A stretch of 11,675 nucleotides of DNA. It comes from Chlamydiota bacterium (GTDB lineage Bacteria > Chlamydiota > Chlamydiia > Chlamydiales > SM23-39). Below are positions 5,363 to 11,675 of this stretch, piece by piece (position 1 is the first letter of the stretch; each line of letters opens with the position of its first letter). The stretch spans positions 1 to 11,675 of the forward strand of contig JAJFMM010000090.1 in the NCBI GenBank assembly GCA_021772165.1, in the 5' to 3' direction. Position numbers and translations under genes: made by a program. A model generated the notes under the pieces. That model had not been told where the DNA came from. It made no database searches and was given only the letters and a program-made list of their open reading frames with translations.

Positions 5363-7513
5363 TTAATCAATCCAGTGCAAGACATTGCGGATGATCGACC
5401 AGCGCTCTTTTACCTGTTCTGAAGGAGGAATACCTAGAATCCAGTAGTGATACTGGCGATGGGTATAGCCATTTTGCACTTGAAGTCCCATCCAGTTGTT
5501 TAGGAAGCCGGTAAATTTATAGGCGCCCTGCTTCGTCGCATAAGCGAAATAGCGTTTGCCCATCTGACCTTGGTAATCGATGACGGAGTACTGGGGATAA
5601 TCGAGACACCAGATGAAGGCGGGGATGTGCGACCAGATCCATGCCTCGGCTTCTCCCGATGCAAGGACGTCTAGGTTGCCTTCGACGAGAGTCGCATTAG
5701 GGAAGTGTCTTCTAAAAACACTTTTGTAGGCGCCGGTCGCTCCGATTTTGAGGCCTTTATCCGCGACTACTTTTTTATAAAATTGAAATTCAGCCTGCTT
5801 TTTGACCGGAACGATGAGCACATTGTTCTGTTCGGTATAGAAGTGGGTGAAATCGATCGTTTCAATGCGCTCTTCATCCATGACAATGGCGCTCATCGCA
5901 ACGTCGTAGAGATTGCCGTTGAGATCTTCTTCGAGTTTGTCGAGGGTGATCGGGATGAACTCCAGTTTACAGTCCATGTCGCGTGCCAACTGGTACGCCA
6001 TAGCAATGTCGTAGCCGGCTAGCTCCTTAGCGTTGTTGTAATAGACGTAGGGAACGACTTCCGGATCGTAGCCAACTCTTAGAATTCCGGACTGGAGCAC
6101 CGTTTGCAATGGATCTTCTCCCGAGGATCTCTCAGGGATTGAATCACCCTGCGTGTAGATGGTGGCTTTCACTGGATTTTCAACGGCCGTCTGGATGCTT
6201 AGACCCATGTAGAGGTCGCGGTAGTTGTCATGGAGCTTGACCATCGGCTTGACCAGAAGGATCAGCAGGGTCAATACAGCAAACGCGCCGATCCCTTTTA
6301 TCAAAAGAGGTTTGATGCGGACCTGCAGCATTTGATAGTAGGAATGGAGAACGAGGATGGAGAAGGTAAGCACACTCGCCACACTGAGGAGCACCTGGAA
6401 GTTCAGTGTTACTGCCATCGTCTGAGAGAAGAGTTCTACGGCCTCCGAGGGAAACCCGAGCTGCTCGATGACAAAGGAGACGGCATTGATCGAGAGCGAA
6501 GAGGAGCCGATCGAGAGCGGAATCGTGAGAAAGGAGAGGGCTGTCTTCTCAACAAAGGAGAAGGGCTGCCGGTAGTAAAAGGAGATGAAGAGAATAAAAA
6601 AGAGTAAAAGAGCGTTACCGATCTGCGCAAAGGAGTATCCGAGGGGCATGATCGTCTGAGAGGTCGTGCGAAAGTTCTGCTCTTTGAGCTGGTACTTATC
6701 TTCGAATCTCCTCAGGTACATGTTGATGAAGGGAATCGCGATCGTAGGCAGGCCTGTGACAAAGGAGAGCAAACAGACGGAGCGGAATGCGGAGATCGAT
6801 TCTCGGTATTTCATTGGCGTTAGCGTGCAGAGCAGAAGAGGCAAGATGATGAACGTCAGAAACAGTGAGATCATGATGAAGCAGATGACGTAGAATTCGA
6901 TTTTGCTCAGATCGTAAAAGTAGGCTGTGCCTGTAACCACGGCAAGGTGAGCGAAGACGCCGATGGGAGAGATGTTGGCGATCCATCTCAGAATTCTTTC
7001 GATCATCTGATTCGCGCCTTCCAGAAAGCCGAGTAGGGGCTCTTTTTTATCGAGGTGCATCAAGGCGAGACCTGCGATGACACCGAAGATCGCTACCGCA
7101 GGTACGATGTTGTTGGCCAGATCGTAGATGGGGTTTTCCGGAATGATGTAACTCATAATATTTTCTGTAAGAGATGGCTGCACAGAAGAGTAGTCTGTTG
7201 GGATGAATGAGCCAGAACGCGCTTTGGGAATGAGTAGGTAAAAGAGGTAGATGGTCAGGAACATCGCGCCCCAAAGAAGCACCCAAATATGCCACCCTTT
7301 TTTTAAGAGAATGAGCGCTGTAGAGCGATTGATCGATCCGAGACCGTGAATAATGGAAAAGCAAATATAGGGAAGGACAACCATCTGGAGAAGCATGACG
7401 AAGGCATCTCCAATAGGTTTGAAGACGTTCGCCAGGGGGCCTAGGAAGATTCCTGTGAATACTCCCAGTACTACCGCGGCAAGAACTTCGAGGCCTAATA
7501 GTTTTCTAAACAC
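5363..7513 (-). CDS. Dicarboxylate/amino acid:cation symporter fused to a periplasmic solute-binding domain
   Basis: This 716-residue protein has two parts. Residues 1 to about 400 are an SDF/DAACS-type (GltP-like) membrane domain, with PIGDAFVMLLQMVVLPYI near 33-50 and two hairpin-like serine-rich loops. Residues about 466-712 are an amino-acid-type solute-binding fold (SBP_bac_3), with GILRVGYDPEVVPYVYYN, AGYDIAMAYQLARDM and IETIDFTHFYTEQNNVL. A further hydrophobic helix (about 404-424) joins them. The canonical membrane domain ends in the cytoplasm, so this helix would put the binding domain in the periplasm. Typical transporters of this family keep an SSS-TLP loop, NMDGT and an R-T-N-GD motif in helix 8. 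Here the matching places read FVTGLPTIAIP, FAQIGNAL and QTMAVTLNFQ, so the substrate is probably not aspartate or glutamate. The start is GTG, with GAAGGT immediately before it, two codons after the lipoprotein's TAA and in the same frame. Confidence 0.85.
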   Translation of the reverse strand: MFRKLLGLEVLAAVVLGVFTGIFLGPLANVFKPIGDAFVMLLQMVVLPYICFSIIHGLGSINRSTALILLKKGWHIWVLLWGAMFLTIYLFYLLIPKARSGSFIPTDYSSVQPSLTENIMSYIIPENPIYDLANNIVPAVAIFGVIAGLALMHLDKKEPLLGFLEGANQMIERILRWIANISPIGVFAHLAVVTGTAYFYDLSKIEFYVICFIMISLFLTFIILPLLLCTLTPMKYRESISAFRSVCLLSFVTGLPTIAIPFINMYLRRFEDKYQLKEQNFRTTSQTIMPLGYSFAQIGNALLLFFILFISFYYRQPFSFVEKTALSFLTIPLSIGSSSLSINAVSFVIEQLGFPSEAVELFSQTMAVTLNFQVLLSVASVLTFSILVLHSYYQMLQVRIKPLLIKGIGAFAVLTLLILLVKPMVKLHDNYRDLYMGLSIQTAVENPVKATIYTQGDSIPERSSGEDPLQTVLQSGILRVGYDPEVVPYVYYNNAKELAGYDIAMAYQLARDMDCKLEFIPITLDKLEEDLNGNLYDVAMSAIVMDEERIETIDFTHFYTEQNNVLIVPVKKQAEFQFYKKVVADKGLKIGATGAYKSVFRRHFPNATLVEGNLDVLASGEAEAWIWSHIPAFIWCLDYPQYSVIDYQGQMGKRYFAYATKQGAYKFTGFLNNWMGLQVQNGYTHRQYHYWILGIPPSEQVKERWSIIRNVLHWID

Positions 7514-7519
7514 ACCTTC

Positions 7520-8662
7520 TTACCAATAATCGAAATTCTGATCTTGCTGCTGGTCTTGCATGCGCTCGTCCTCTTCAGTCCACTTGTAGCCCTTCTTCTC
7601 TTTCTTTTCAGGAGGATCTTCTTCCTCTTTTTTGGGAGGTTCCGGTTCTGGCTTAGGCTTTGGAGTGAGCTTTTTTGATGCGGTATATATACCTGCCCTA
7701 GAAACTTCAGGATTGTAGGGCGCCTCAGTTGACTCCGGCTGTCCCGGTTGAGGCTGATTGGGAGCTGGCTGCTGCTGTGGTGCTGGTGGCTGCTCTGGCT
7801 GAGGATTTTCATCACCGCTATATCCGCCCGTTTCATCGCCTGTTTGCTGAGATGCACCTTTTTGCTTAGTGAACTTTTTTGTAGGCGTCTGCACGATTAG
7901 CATCGACACTTCTTCAGGTATTGTATCCGGTTGTGTTGCCTGAGGCTGCGCGGGAGCTGACGGTTGCACCGGCGTGGCAGGACGCGGCTGTAGAGGTCCT
8001 GCTCCGCCCTGAGGTACACCTGCTTGAGGTTCTTCAGTTTTCGGTTTCTTTACCTTCTGAACAGGCTTCTCCTTTTTTGCTGGCGCCTTAGGCGTTCTCA
8101 TCGGCTGTAGAGGCTTTGTCGTTGTAGGCTTTGTCTGCGTCTGAGGTGCTACCTGCTTCTTTTTAGATCCGGGAGGAGCATCCAGCGCTTTTTCTAGCGC
8201 CTCATTTTCTCGCTCTTGTTTCTGTTTTTTCTCGAAACGGATCCTTGCTTTTTCTATCTGTTCATTTTCTCGATCTTGGTTGGAGCGAGATCTTCTCGAA
8301 GGATAGCGCTTATGGCCCTCTTTCTGATCGAGGAGATGGTTGTAGTAGTCATAACCCTTGGCGACGAGAATGCCTTCTTTGAAAATCAGAGGGGTCAGGT
8401 TGCGAGCCACTGGCTTGGTTTGCCCTAGAATGGTCATTCGGGTTACATAAAACCAGACGTCGTAGCAGAGCTCTTCATAGACAATCTGCTCATTGATCGC
8501 TGGATAGTGCATGATTTGAAACACTTCTTCTTCGGACATGCCGAGGCAGATCTCTCTCATTCGGTAGACATTGTTTGTTGCATCAGACGAGGTAATGAGT
8601 GAGTTGTTGCCGATACAACCCGTGGAGAGAAGGAAAAGAGCTAGAATAGATAATAGTCGCAT
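7520..8662 (-). CDS. Lipoprotein with BamE-like N-terminal region and Pro/Gln-rich stalk
   Basis: The 380-residue product begins with a lipoprotein signal (MRLLSILALFLLSTGC, lipidated Cys16). The -3 residue is Ser, slightly off the canonical lipobox; Ile at +2 suggests outer-membrane sorting. Residues about 32-112 form the only globular part: LGMSEEEVFQIMHYP, then VWFYVTR and PLIFKEGILVAKGYDYY. This follows the G-M-x-x-x-E-V pattern plus W-Y and L-F-G-strand layout of SmpA/OmlA (BamE-like) domains; that assignment is tentative. A highly charged helical stretch follows (about 113-165), then a long Pro/Gln/Thr/Lys-rich stalk to about 350 and an acidic end (DQQQDQNFDYW). AAAGG lies directly before the ATG with unusually short spacing. 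It sits 33 bp after the upstream gene and 6 bp before the transporter, so co-transcription is likely. Confidence 0.75.
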   Translation of the reverse strand: MRLLSILALFLLSTGCIGNNSLITSSDATNNVYRMREICLGMSEEEVFQIMHYPAINEQIVYEELCYDVWFYVTRMTILGQTKPVARNLTPLIFKEGILVAKGYDYYNHLLDQKEGHKRYPSRRSRSNQDRENEQIEKARIRFEKKQKQERENEALEKALDAPPGSKKKQVAPQTQTKPTTTKPLQPMRTPKAPAKKEKPVQKVKKPKTEEPQAGVPQGGAGPLQPRPATPVQPSAPAQPQATQPDTIPEEVSMLIVQTPTKKFTKQKGASQQTGDETGGYSGDENPQPEQPPAPQQQPAPNQPQPGQPESTEAPYNPEVSRAGIYTASKKLTPKPKPEPEPPKKEEEDPPEKKEKKGYKWTEEDERMQDQQQDQNFDYW

Positions 8663-8695
8663 ACCTTTTTCGGATAGCCGATCATCAATTCACTG

Positions 8696-9727
8696 TCAAT
8701 CTTCTTCCTTTTCTTCTTCTTCACTTTGTTCTCTTTTTTCATCTTCATTATCTTTCTTTCTCTTAGAAGTGAAAGAAGTAGAAAAAGGAGACTGTGCAAA
8801 AAAAGGAACTGCAAACGGAACGGTGTGCGATTCCGATGAGGTAGGCTTAGATGCTACCGTAGGTTCGCTAGAGGCTCGAGGCGTCTCGAGGGAAATGATG
8901 GAGCGAAGATGAGGCCTAACTTCTTGGGGAGGTGTCGTTTTAGCCGTGGGCGAGGATTCGGATTCGGCGGGAGCTGTTTTTGTGCTTTGCTGAGGGGCTG
9001 TTCTCTGCTCAGGGGCATTGGGCTTATCCCCTTTGATTTGACGACCGATCTGATTGACAGACTCTCTTCGAAGTTCGTGGCTGTTTTGCTTTTTTTCCGG
9101 AGATTGCTCTCTTTCCACCTGTTTTTTTGGCGCTTCGCCGAGATCTCTTGCCTCCGGCTTGGCCGGATTGAGAGGATTCTTAGCCTTTCCATGGAAGGAG
9201 GGATGCTGCAGGGATGCTGCCAGACGATCGAGAAGAGGAATTAACCTCTCGGCCACCGCCTTCACAAGAGGCGCTTCTCTTGAGCTCTCTACCGGAACCA
9301 TTTTCAGGGCGTGCTTGACCTCTTCCAGTAGTTTGGCCACAGGCGTGTTGATGGCGAAAGGCTTTGCCTGCGGCTGAGGGAGGCTCCCTCGCTCTTGAGT
9401 CTGCGGATTTTTTGGATCTGTAGTGACTCTGGCTGCCGGAGGAATTTTAGGCGCACTCTCCCCTCTTTGAACAGCAGATCTGGGGGCCTGAGCCTCATCG
9501 ACAGCTTTTTCAAGTTTTTTCTGGAAAGAGTGCAGAATCGGAACTACCTTCAAATCACTATCAAAAGATATTTTTCCAGCCGGCGGAACAAAAAGAAGTT
9601 TTGACGCTTCTTTTAAAGAGGCGCGCAGATCTTTTCCAGTGCTGCCGGTTGATATACCGGAGCTTTGGTTTAAAAAAGAAAGAAGCTGCACCAGTACTTG
9701 TACCGGATTCGTGGGTTCGATAGACAT
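8696..9727 (-). CDS. Largely disordered protein with acidic C-terminus (unknown function)
   Basis: This 343-residue protein is the first gene of the apparent operon. Two regions look folded or helical: residues 1-80 (VQVLVQLLSFLNQ; VVPILHSFQKKLEKAVDEA) and about 127-178 (NTPVAKLLEEVKHALKM; AVAERLIPLLDRLAASLQ). The remainder is Pro, Gln, Ser, Lys and Glu-rich and probably disordered. The end combines basic SKRKK with a run of Glu and Asp. There is no signal peptide or membrane helix. Proline-rich, low-complexity proteins of this sort include flagellar or injectisome length-control proteins (FliK/YscP), but I see no diagnostic C-terminal domain and no secretion genes nearby, so I do not assign it. 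The ATG has no Shine-Dalgarno site; a candidate promoter would place transcription start almost at the start codon. Confidence 0.7.
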   Translation of the reverse strand: MSIEPTNPVQVLVQLLSFLNQSSGISTGSTGKDLRASLKEASKLLFVPPAGKISFDSDLKVVPILHSFQKKLEKAVDEAQAPRSAVQRGESAPKIPPAARVTTDPKNPQTQERGSLPQPQAKPFAINTPVAKLLEEVKHALKMVPVESSREAPLVKAVAERLIPLLDRLAASLQHPSFHGKAKNPLNPAKPEARDLGEAPKKQVEREQSPEKKQNSHELRRESVNQIGRQIKGDKPNAPEQRTAPQQSTKTAPAESESSPTAKTTPPQEVRPHLRSIISLETPRASSEPTVASKPTSSESHTVPFAVPFFAQSPFSTSFTSKRKKDNEDEKREQSEEEEKEED

Positions 9728-9733
9728 GGCAAT

Positions 9734-9762
9734 ATTTTACCATTTCTTAACTTACTAAGCAA
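9734..9762 (-). promoter_or_regulatory. Candidate promoter of the three-gene operon
   Basis: On the minus strand TTGCTT (9762-9757) and TAAAAT (9739-9734) are separated by 17 bases, a reasonable sigma70-type pair. Only six bases separate the -10 box from the ATG at 9727, so the message would be leaderless or nearly so. That agrees with the lack of a ribosome binding site. Confidence 0.45.
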
Positions 9763-9815
9763 TTACTCAAGAGACTCTTTTTCAGGGGTTTTCAATTCTT
9801 TTTTTGGGGAGTAAT
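9762..9815. repeat. Spaced inverted repeat between divergent promoters
   Basis: ATTACTC at 9762-9768 and GAGTAAT at 9809-9815 are perfect 7-bp inverted arms 40 bases apart. They overlap or adjoin the -35 boxes of the two divergent candidate promoters. They could be paired half-sites for a shared regulator; chance is a real alternative at this length. Confidence 0.25.
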
Positions 9816-9833
9816 AGCTAAATATTGTATAAC
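9804..9833 (+). promoter_or_regulatory. Candidate promoter of the TauE/SafE gene
   Basis: TTGGGG (9804-9809) and TATAAC (9828-9833) are 18 bases apart. The -10 box ends seven bases before the ATG at 9841, again implying a very short or absent leader. No Shine-Dalgarno site lies within reach of the start. Confidence 0.4.
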
Positions 9834-9840
9834 ATATCAG

Positions 9841-10743
9841 ATGGATTGGCAGATCATTCTTTTACTTCTGGTTATTGGAGCGCTTTCCGGCTTTTTGGCC
9901 GGCCTCCTTGGCATTGGCGGTGGCTTTATTCTGGTGCCTCCCCTCTTCTATCTCTTCCGGCAGCAGGAGATCCCACCCGATCAATTAATGCATATTGTGA
10001 TTGCGACCTCTTTGGCCGTTACAGCGATGACGACACTCGGCTCCACCTACGGACACTATCGAGAAAACGCGGTGAACTTCATCGTGCTGCGCAACTATGT
10101 CGGAGGGCTGTTTTTCGGATGCATCTCCGGAGCTTTTATCGCGAATCTTTTACCGAGCGTGGTTTTAAGGATGATTTTCGGCTGCATACTCTTTTTGATA
10201 GGGCTCTATTTCCTCTTTTTCAATTTGCCGACCGTCAAATGTTCCTTGCCATTACCCTTGCTCAATCTCTTTGGATTTATCATCGGTAATTTATCGAGTC
10301 TGCTTGGCGTTGGGGGCGGCATCTTTACAGTGCCCGTGCTGATCTGGAACAAACTCTCGATGCACAAAGCTGTAGGAACTTCGTCAGCAGCGACCCTTGT
10401 CTCTGTTTGGGTAGGCTCCTTGACCTACTTGATCCTAGCTCCACCCTCTCCTTCAAATTCCGCACTCTTTGGCTATATCGACCTGCCAGCCTTTGCGACC
10501 CTATCGATCGCAGCTCTTCTAACCGTACGATTTGGAGTCAAGGCAGCACATAGAGCGCCAGTTATTTTACTGAGACGTGTTTTTGGCATCGCACTTTTGT
10601 TGATTAGTTCAATGATGCTCTTAACAGGTAGAAAAAAGGCGAATTTAGTCCCAGCGACGGGAACGTTTCTTTTTTTGGACAGTAGTCGAGGGAGCTTTTT
10701 CGACTTGAAAATCGATCTCGGCATCGTCAAACCAGGCGGATAG
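9841..10743 (+). CDS. TauE/SafE-family membrane permease with anomalous C-terminal extension
   Basis: This is a predicted inner-membrane transporter of the TauE/SafE (former DUF81) family, members of which export sulfite, sulfoacetate or related anions. Both family repeats are clear: GLLGIGGGFILVP at 21-33 and SLLGVGGGIFTVP at 153-165, followed by AVGTSSA (177-183). About eight hydrophobic segments run to residue 262. After LLTGRKK the last 35 residues (ANLVPATGTFLFLDSSRG onward) are not membrane-like and are encoded antisense to a small exported-protein gene. An A6 run at 10632-10637 lies exactly at this junction. With one A fewer the frame would end at TAG 10646-10648, giving a 268-residue protein of more typical shape. 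The transported substrate cannot be inferred. It is divergent from the disordered-protein operon. Confidence 0.88.
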   Translation: MDWQIILLLLVIGALSGFLAGLLGIGGGFILVPPLFYLFRQQEIPPDQLMHIVIATSLAVTAMTTLGSTYGHYRENAVNFIVLRNYVGGLFFGCISGAFIANLLPSVVLRMIFGCILFLIGLYFLFFNLPTVKCSLPLPLLNLFGFIIGNLSSLLGVGGGIFTVPVLIWNKLSMHKAVGTSSAATLVSVWVGSLTYLILAPPSPSNSALFGYIDLPAFATLSIAALLTVRFGVKAAHRAPVILLRRVFGIALLLISSMMLLTGRKKANLVPATGTFLFLDSSRGSFFDLKIDLGIVKPGG

Positions 10744-10851
10744 CAGATGGTAAAGACGTTTGCCTTGATCATACACGAACTGATCTCTGCCTGTCGCAGT
10801 AGACCAGACATAGGCGGAAATCAAAAGAGCTGACCAGATGATTCTTTTCAT
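10645..10851 (-). CDS. Small exported protein, unknown function
   Basis: The 68-residue product starts MKRIIWSALLISAYVWSTAT, which has the basic, hydrophobic and small-residue layout of a signal peptide (cleavage perhaps near the STATG stretch). A short mature part follows (RDQFVYDQGKRLYHLLSAWF) with a very basic end (QKKKRSRRWD). I chose the ATG at 10851; a TTG at 10890 would add 13 residues that spoil the signal peptide. No strong ribosome binding site is visible. The last 99 bp lie antisense to the end of the TauE gene, and only 3 bp overlap if that gene's probable ancestral stop is used. Divergent from the polyketide synthase gene. I recognise no family. Confidence 0.6.
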   Translation of the reverse strand: MKRIIWSALLISAYVWSTATGRDQFVYDQGKRLYHLLSAWFDDAEIDFQVEKAPSTTVQKKKRSRRWD

Positions 10852-10897
10852 AATTATTCGGACAGTAAAAGATTTCGAGTTTGTTTGCAATTATGTT

Positions 10898-10925
10898 TTG
10901 GAATAGTAACCAAGAACTTTATAAT
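10898..10925 (+). promoter_or_regulatory. Candidate promoter at the polyketide synthase start
   Basis: TTGGAA (10898-10903) and an exact TATAAT (10920-10925) are 16 bases apart. The -10 box overlaps the first ATG (10924), so if this promoter is used translation must begin further in, for example at the ATG at 10930. The hexamers are good, but the geometry is awkward; it may be chance. Confidence 0.3.
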
Positions 10926-11675
10926 GACGATGATTCTCAACGAATTCGAATCGATTAGACCGGCTTATGAAGCCGCTCAAGAGGAGACACTGGAGTGGCT
11001 TGTTCAGGCTCATACAACGTCGCACGCAAGAGCTCTTGCCCTCAAGGAAAGTGATCCAAGCGTCGCTCTGTTTAAAAAAGAGATCAGAGAAAAACAGTGG
11101 CATGTTGGCTGCAAACCCGATGCGATACAGAAGCGCGGACACATCCTTGCCGACTATCGCCACTCTGATTGGAAAACGATGCAGCTCTTTCGCCTCGACG
11201 AGACACCCGCCGGATCGAGCCTTGGAAAAAAGATGGCCGTTTTCGAAGCACATGCGGATCAGATATTCGAACAGTTTTATCCAGAAGGCTCCCCTGCTCC
11301 GGACGATCTGATCCACGTGAGCTGCACAGGCTACGTCTCTCCGAGCGGCGCACAGAAGATCGTATCGAAAAGAGCTTGGGGTGAACTTACGACCATTACG
11401 CACGCCTATCACATGGGATGTTACGCATCGATACCGGCACTGCGCCTAGCGAATGGATTTCTCGCAGGCAAAGGCGGCACCACAGACATCGTGCACACAG
11501 AGATCTGCTCGTTGCACGCCAACCCCTCGATGCACGGTTTGGATCAGCTGGTCTCTCAGAGCCTGTTTGCCGACGGCTTTATCAAATACAGAGCTACGAA
11601 TCAGTCCGATCTTCCCCACATCAAAGTGCATACCATTCATGAAGAGATCATTCCCGATTCGATCAAGTCGATGAG
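10924..11675 (+). CDS. Type III polyketide synthase, chalcone/stilbene-synthase-like (3'-partial)
   Basis: The frame stays open to the window end, giving about 250 residues of an expected 360-400. The thiolase-fold N-terminal half is clear. The CoA-binding-type stretch DAIQKRGHIL is at 66-75 and DDLIHVSCTGYVSPSGAQ at 127-144. The nucleophilic cysteine is Cys166 in HAYHMGCYAS, followed by ALRLANGFLAG. LDQLVSQSLFADG ends near 218, and its Phe215 matches the gatekeeper Phe215 of plant chalcone synthase; IIPDS is at 242-246. The usual active-site Thr197 aligns with a His. Type III PKSs are homodimers that condense malonyl-CoA onto an acyl-CoA starter, making alkylpyrones, alkylresorcinols or similar products. 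The catalytic His and Asn and the GFGPG loop lie beyond the window. The start is the first ATG; 10930 is an alternative. A FabH-like condensing enzyme is less likely given the GCYAS context. Confidence 0.85.
   Translation, partial: MTMILNEFESIRPAYEAAQEETLEWLVQAHTTSHARALALKESDPSVALFKKEIREKQWHVGCKPDAIQKRGHILADYRHSDWKTMQLFRLDETPAGSSLGKKMAVFEAHADQIFEQFYPEGSPAPDDLIHVSCTGYVSPSGAQKIVSKRAWGELTTITHAYHMGCYASIPALRLANGFLAGKGGTTDIVHTEICSLHANPSMHGLDQLVSQSLFADGFIKYRATNQSDLPHIKVHTIHEEIIPDSIKSM

Noticed and set aside
8909..9377. Plus-strand frames of about 110 codons opposite the disordered protein
   Set aside because: Low-complexity Pro/Lys/Glu coding DNA commonly gives long Ser/Arg/Leu/Phe reverse frames. 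The minus-strand gene is still only moderately certain, but these are weaker.
8696..9727. Assigning the disordered protein to the FliK/YscP length-control family
   Set aside because: Only the composition is similar. The diagnostic C-terminal domain is missing and no flagellar or injectisome genes are present in the window.
9825..10289. A 154-codon plus-strand frame overlapping the TauE gene
   Set aside because: The overlapping TauE frame carries both family glycine motifs and membrane segments; this one shows a typical off-frame composition.
10891..11412. A 173-codon minus-strand open frame inside the polyketide synthase gene
   Set aside because: It is antisense to a clear thiolase-fold coding sequence, and its translation is Arg/Ser-rich with no domain pattern.

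Overview
The window looks like an accessory-rich stretch of a bacterial chromosome. A host-associated, environmental chlamydia (Chlamydiota outside the Chlamydiaceae) is my best guess, at moderate confidence. The basis is a TyrP-type aromatic amino acid permease, mid-range GC, several lineage-specific proteins with no recognisable family, sigma70-like promoters with weak Shine-Dalgarno sites, and dispersed 'CAGGAT' repeats. No rRNA, tRNA or universal marker gene is present, so this placement is an inference.

Layout. The left edge (2-802, +) holds the 3' part of an unrecognised protein with a hydrophobic C-terminus. A small repeat element and a second copy of that gene's last codons follow. 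A convergent TyrP/Mtr-family permease comes next (909-2105, -). Positions 2348-4323 (+) hold two tandem family-2 glycosyltransferases with overlapping stop and start codons. After them lie an internal scrap of an IS630-type transposase (-) and the C-terminal tail of what was probably a third glycosyltransferase. A small orphan gene (4791-5312, +) has its own promoter region, a strong ribosome binding site and a clear terminator.

An apparent three-gene operon occupies 9727-5363 on the minus strand. It encodes a disordered protein with an acidic tail, a lipoprotein with a BamE-like globular region followed by a Pro/Gln-rich stalk, and a sodium/dicarboxylate-symporter-type membrane domain fused to an amino-acid-type solute-binding domain. 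Divergent from it is a TauE/SafE-family permease (9841-10743, +). Its C-terminus runs antisense into a small exported-protein gene (10645-10851, -). The right edge carries the 5' two thirds of a type III polyketide synthase (chalcone-synthase-like) from 10924, cut by the window end.

Themes. Envelope transport is prominent: an aromatic amino acid permease, a tethered-binding-protein symporter and a TauE-type exporter. There are also glycosylation enzymes and a secondary-metabolism or lipid enzyme. Three places show gene decay or duplication: the copied 3' end of the first gene, the glycosyltransferase remnant with IS630 debris, and the probable frameshift that extended the TauE protein. The most notable items are the transporter fusion with non-canonical substrate-site motifs and the type III PKS.
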